Below, one piece after another: positions 51,166 to 53,925 of a stretch of DNA of 53,925 nucleotides. Source of the DNA: Chara braunii (lineage: Eukaryota > Streptophyta > Charophyceae > Charales > Characeae); the NCBI GenBank assembly GCA_003427395.1, contig BFEA01000288.1, positions 262,392-316,316 of the forward strand, read 5' to 3'. The stretch's first letter is position 1. Each line of letters begins with the position of its first letter. Position numbers and translations under genes: made by a program. Below the pieces are notes generated by a model. That model did no database searches and was not told the origin of the DNA. It saw only the letters and a list, made by a program, of their open reading frames with translations.

Positions 51166-53347
51166 GGGCAGCAATAATGTCCCAGGCAACCTTGTTCAAA
51201 CAGTCCTGATCCTCGCTAGCCTCGGGTTTCCAAATTAACTTCCTTGCACACGCCCTCACCCGGGCGTGTGCCGCCTCACTCATAAGATGAACAGTTAAGA
51301 CAAACCACAGCACAGAAAAGGCTGAAACAGAGATAAACAGAGCACGCCCAAACAAGCAATGCAAGAAAGGTCTGTTCCAACTGGCAATTCGGGACCCCAC
51401 TTTGTGCTCCAAAAGCTGATCTTGCGCGTCTGCACAGTCGGCCGTTGAAACCTGAACGCCCAAGAAGCGCTCTGACGAGTTACTTGGAACTCTTTTCATA
51501 CCCCAATCCACACACAGATGATGAGCAGGGGGCAATAGATAGACCGACTTGGACCAATTAATTGTAGCCTCGGATAAAGAACAGTAGGACTCAAGGACTT
51601 GGGAAGCTTGGTCAAGGACCTGCGTGGAGTTTTCTACACAAATTGTCAGGTCATCAGCAATCGCGCCTACCTTCCATTCAACTCCTGGTTTGATCTTGAG
51701 GCCAGAGATTAGTGGATTGAACCTGAAGTTATCTAGCAAAATCTCAAGATGAATAACGAAAAGTAAAGGAGCCAAGGGACAACCCTGCCGCAGAGATCTT
51801 GTCAGTTTAAAGGATTCTGAACGGTACCCATTAATCATTACCGAAGTTGAAGCTTGCGAGTACATAGCCCGTACCCACTTACAAATGTTGCCGCCAAAGT
51901 TCATGTGTTTCAGCGTGGTTAGAACAAAGGACCAGCCGACTTTGTCATAAGCCTTCTCCATATCAAGGAGAAGGATTGCCACATCTCTATTTTCTTTCGC
52001 AATTACCTCCACTGCCTGCAACATAGTGATAATGTTCTCATGTATAGAACGCCCCTTTACAAACGCACCTTGTTCCTGTCCCGTAAGGCCTGGCAGATGG
52101 ACCGCGATTCTCAATGCAAGAGCTTTAGCCAACAGTTTGTAGGATGCATTTAGCAGGGACATGGGACGCCAATTCCGTATGTCCGTCTTAGGACCCTTCT
52201 TATATAGCAGGGAGATAACCCCTTCCAGCATACCTGGAGGAAGGTTCTCTCCCAGAAGGACACTGTTATAAAGCTCAGTCAGGACTGGGCCCAGAGCATC
52301 CCATAGAGTCAAGATTAGCTCAATGGGAAGGCCGTCCGGGCCCGGAGCTTTCCCCGCCGCCATAGCCTGCGCGGCGATTTTAAGTTCCTCCAATGAAAAC
52401 GGTCGCTCTAGGTTAAGAGCAATGTGAAATGGGATTCTTTTGTCTGAAAATTTCCAAAAATCTGAGAAATCCCGCAGGTCTGAGTCGGGCTGATCAAAAG
52501 GGCGTCGCGTAGTGAGTATGTCACTGAAGTACTCCTTGGCATACTCACACATTTGTAAGGCTCCCTCAGCAGGCGGAGCTGTGAGAGAAAGCGGATGATC
52601 TAGCTGCTTCATTAAAGGTCTGGTGTGGGATATCAACAGAACTTGGAAAGTATCTTTCGTCATACGATCATAATGAATCATACCCTTAATCCTCAACCGA
52701 TCCTTGCATTGTTCTTCAAGTTTATTCTCGTGCCGCTCAAGAGCAACCAAGGCATCCTGCCGCTTTAGATACCAATAGAGGTCCGAAACAGTGTTGGTCC
52801 CCAGATTTGATTCCGCAAGTGCAATGGTGGCCCTCAGATCCTGCAAAAATTTATTCATCTTCCTACTTTTCATTCTTGAATACAAACTACAAGCCTCTTG
52901 AAGTGAGGACATCAGTCCATCAAACCAAGATTGGGGAGAGGCGCACAAGGAAGAGACTTTGCTCCAATTATAAATTATTCGATTCAACCATTGAATGAGG
53001 GAGTCCTCTCTCAGATGAGTCACATTCAACCGAAAATACCCAGGGCCTCTGTCGGGGTCCCCTCCCAACTGTAGATTAAAAATTACAGGCGAATGGTCCG
53101 AAAAGGGGGAGATTCCTACCCGGGCCTCTAGGCAGTTAGTCCAGGGGAGGCTCTTCACCAGGGCATAATCCAGGCACCTAGCCGACGACGCTCCCTGTGC
53201 ATTGCCAAACCACGTGAAACCATGTACGTCCGGGTTCGAGTGTCTAAATGCGTCAATTAAACCCAAGGACTGTATGAACTCGTGCAGCAAAACAGCGTCC
53301 TTACGCAGGGGGTGGGCCACAGGCGAATCCAGCCCCGGATTCAACAC
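51140..53347 (-). pseudogene. LINE 2 ORF2: endonuclease C-terminal part and reverse transcriptase
   Basis: An open frame of 735 codons. Residues 1-90 are the second half of an APE-type endonuclease (RCLDYALV at 57-64, SDHSPV at 83-88). The RT domain follows: KAPGPDGLP at 333-341, NWRPMSLLN at 392-400, QGAFVKGRSIHENI from 426, LLLDMEKAYDKV from 459 with the catalytic Asp, SLRQGCPLAPLLF from 518, and IADD at 563-566 with the catalytic Asp pair. IADD in place of YADD/FADD is a change in a variable position. The start shown is not the true start: upstream DNA in another frame still reads DNLILAADWNK, the GDFN-type motif, separated by a one-base deletion near 53346. The final residues AAPRKGAWDC are out of frame. 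The protein nicks DNA and reverse-transcribes its RNA at the nick. Confidence 0.9.
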
Positions 53348-53382
53348 TTGTTCCAGTCTGCAGCCAGAATAAGGTTGTCACA

Positions 53383-53834
53383 AGCCGGAAATAGAGGGAG
53401 TTCGGGATCGGGGAAGGCGGGATCAGAAAGAGGTGCCACCCAGGGAGCAGGATCGGGATAGAGGGAGATCGGGGTCGGGGCGGGAGCTGAAAGAGATGCC
53501 AGACCGGGGAGCAGGTTCAGGATAGGGAGAGATCTGGATCGGGGAAGGTGGGAGGATTGAGGCCCGGGGAGCAGGATCGGGATCGGGGGAAGTGGATCGA
53601 GGCCAGATAAGTGGGTAGTGGCATCGGCGTAGACATCGAGATGAGCAAGAAGCGGGATTGTGGCAGAGGGAGGTCGGGATTAGGTAGGCGGGAGCAGAAA
53701 TAGAGGGAGATCGGGATGGGGGAAGGTGGGAGGATCAACGCCGGAGCAAGAGAGAAGGAGGTCGGGATTGGGTAGGCGGGAGCAGAAATAGAGGGACATC
53801 GGGATGGGAGAAGGTGGGAGGATCGACGCCGGAG

Positions 53835-53836
<2 letters not shown>
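53383..53836. repeat. G-rich minisatellite replacing the LINE 2 5' part
   Basis: Irregular units built from gatcgggatcggggaaggtggg, gcaggatcggga and gggagcagaaatagagggag. They include a ~70-bp block (gtcgggattgggtaggcggg) present at about 53670 and 53760. Confidence 0.88.

Positions 53837-53925
<89 letters not shown>
53837..53925. repeat. (GA)n microsatellite at window end
   Basis: Pure GA tract to the last base of the window; its full length is unknown. Confidence 0.97.

Larger units (their letters stand above)
49257..53382 (-). mobile_element. LINE 2, minus strand, 5'-incomplete, 3' poly-A tail
   Basis: The 3' end is marked by a poly-A/(TAA)n tail (plus 49257-49298). A 3' untranslated stretch (49299-49767) precedes the C-terminal domain, RT and the second half of the endonuclease, up to a break at about 53382 where minisatellite DNA takes over. 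The catalytic RT motifs are intact and there are only about four frameshifts, so it is younger than the LINE at 35.8-40.3 kb. Shared motifs (VMINGxxS, LTRSLRQxCPLAPLL, KAPGxDGLPIE) place both in one family. Confidence 0.9.

Overview
The window looks like nuclear DNA of a green-lineage eukaryote, most plausibly a streptophyte alga such as Chara. I infer this from several things together. There are two exons of a NASP-type histone chaperone with GT-AG introns. Degraded plastid DNA is present (23S rRNA, trnG-GCC, rps16 with its group II intron, an odpB-like piece), as are bryophyte-like mitochondrial pieces (rps14, nad1, a maturase). The LTR element is primed by tRNA-Asp. GA/CT microsatellites and LINEs are dense and introns are long. 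Species identity is an inference. Host coding sequence is very sparse: one WD40 exon at 168-293 and NASP exons at 40725-40888 and 41636-41793. Nearly everything else is mobile, repetitive or transferred DNA.

Layout. 0-14.5 kb: the WD40 exon, a decayed antisense array of U6 snRNA copies (0.86-1.36 kb), minisatellites, tRNA-derived SINE heads, a compound GA higher-order repeat (10.1-10.7 kb) and an interleaved inverted-repeat structure (10.7-12.2 kb). 14.5-24.6 kb: one complete-ended Ty3/gypsy-like LTR retrotransposon with roughly 3.06-kb LTRs, tRNA-Asp PBS, poly-G-rich PPT, ACGT target duplication and an internally deleted, stop-riddled pol. 24.6-32.2 kb: increasingly AT-rich DNA with a family of ~280-bp TIR elements (CTAGGCTACCA ends) and a broken trnH-like gene. 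32.2-35.7 kb: a mosaic of short plastid and mitochondrial fragments in both orientations. 35.8-40.3 kb: a decayed LINE on the minus strand whose 5' side lies just over 100 bp from the NASP start codon. 40.7-53.9 kb: the start of NASP and its very long second intron, which holds CT-rich DNA, an assembly gap carrying a Tn5/Nextera adapter remnant, SINEs, two notable hairpins and a second, better preserved LINE (49.3-53.4 kb).

How the parts relate. No operon or multi-gene pathway is visible. The genes that can be named act in ribosome biogenesis or another WD40 scaffold role (tentative) and in H3-H4 chaperoning (NASP). The LINEs could have supplied reverse transcriptase for the SINEs and possibly for U6 retrocopies. 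Two assembly artefacts matter for any user: a 94-bp sequence duplicated around a single N at 17108, and adapter sequence at 43848-43864. I found no convincing new defence or metabolic system. The most unusual structures are the U6-derived array, the interleaved inverted repeats, the organelle mosaic and two long hairpins.
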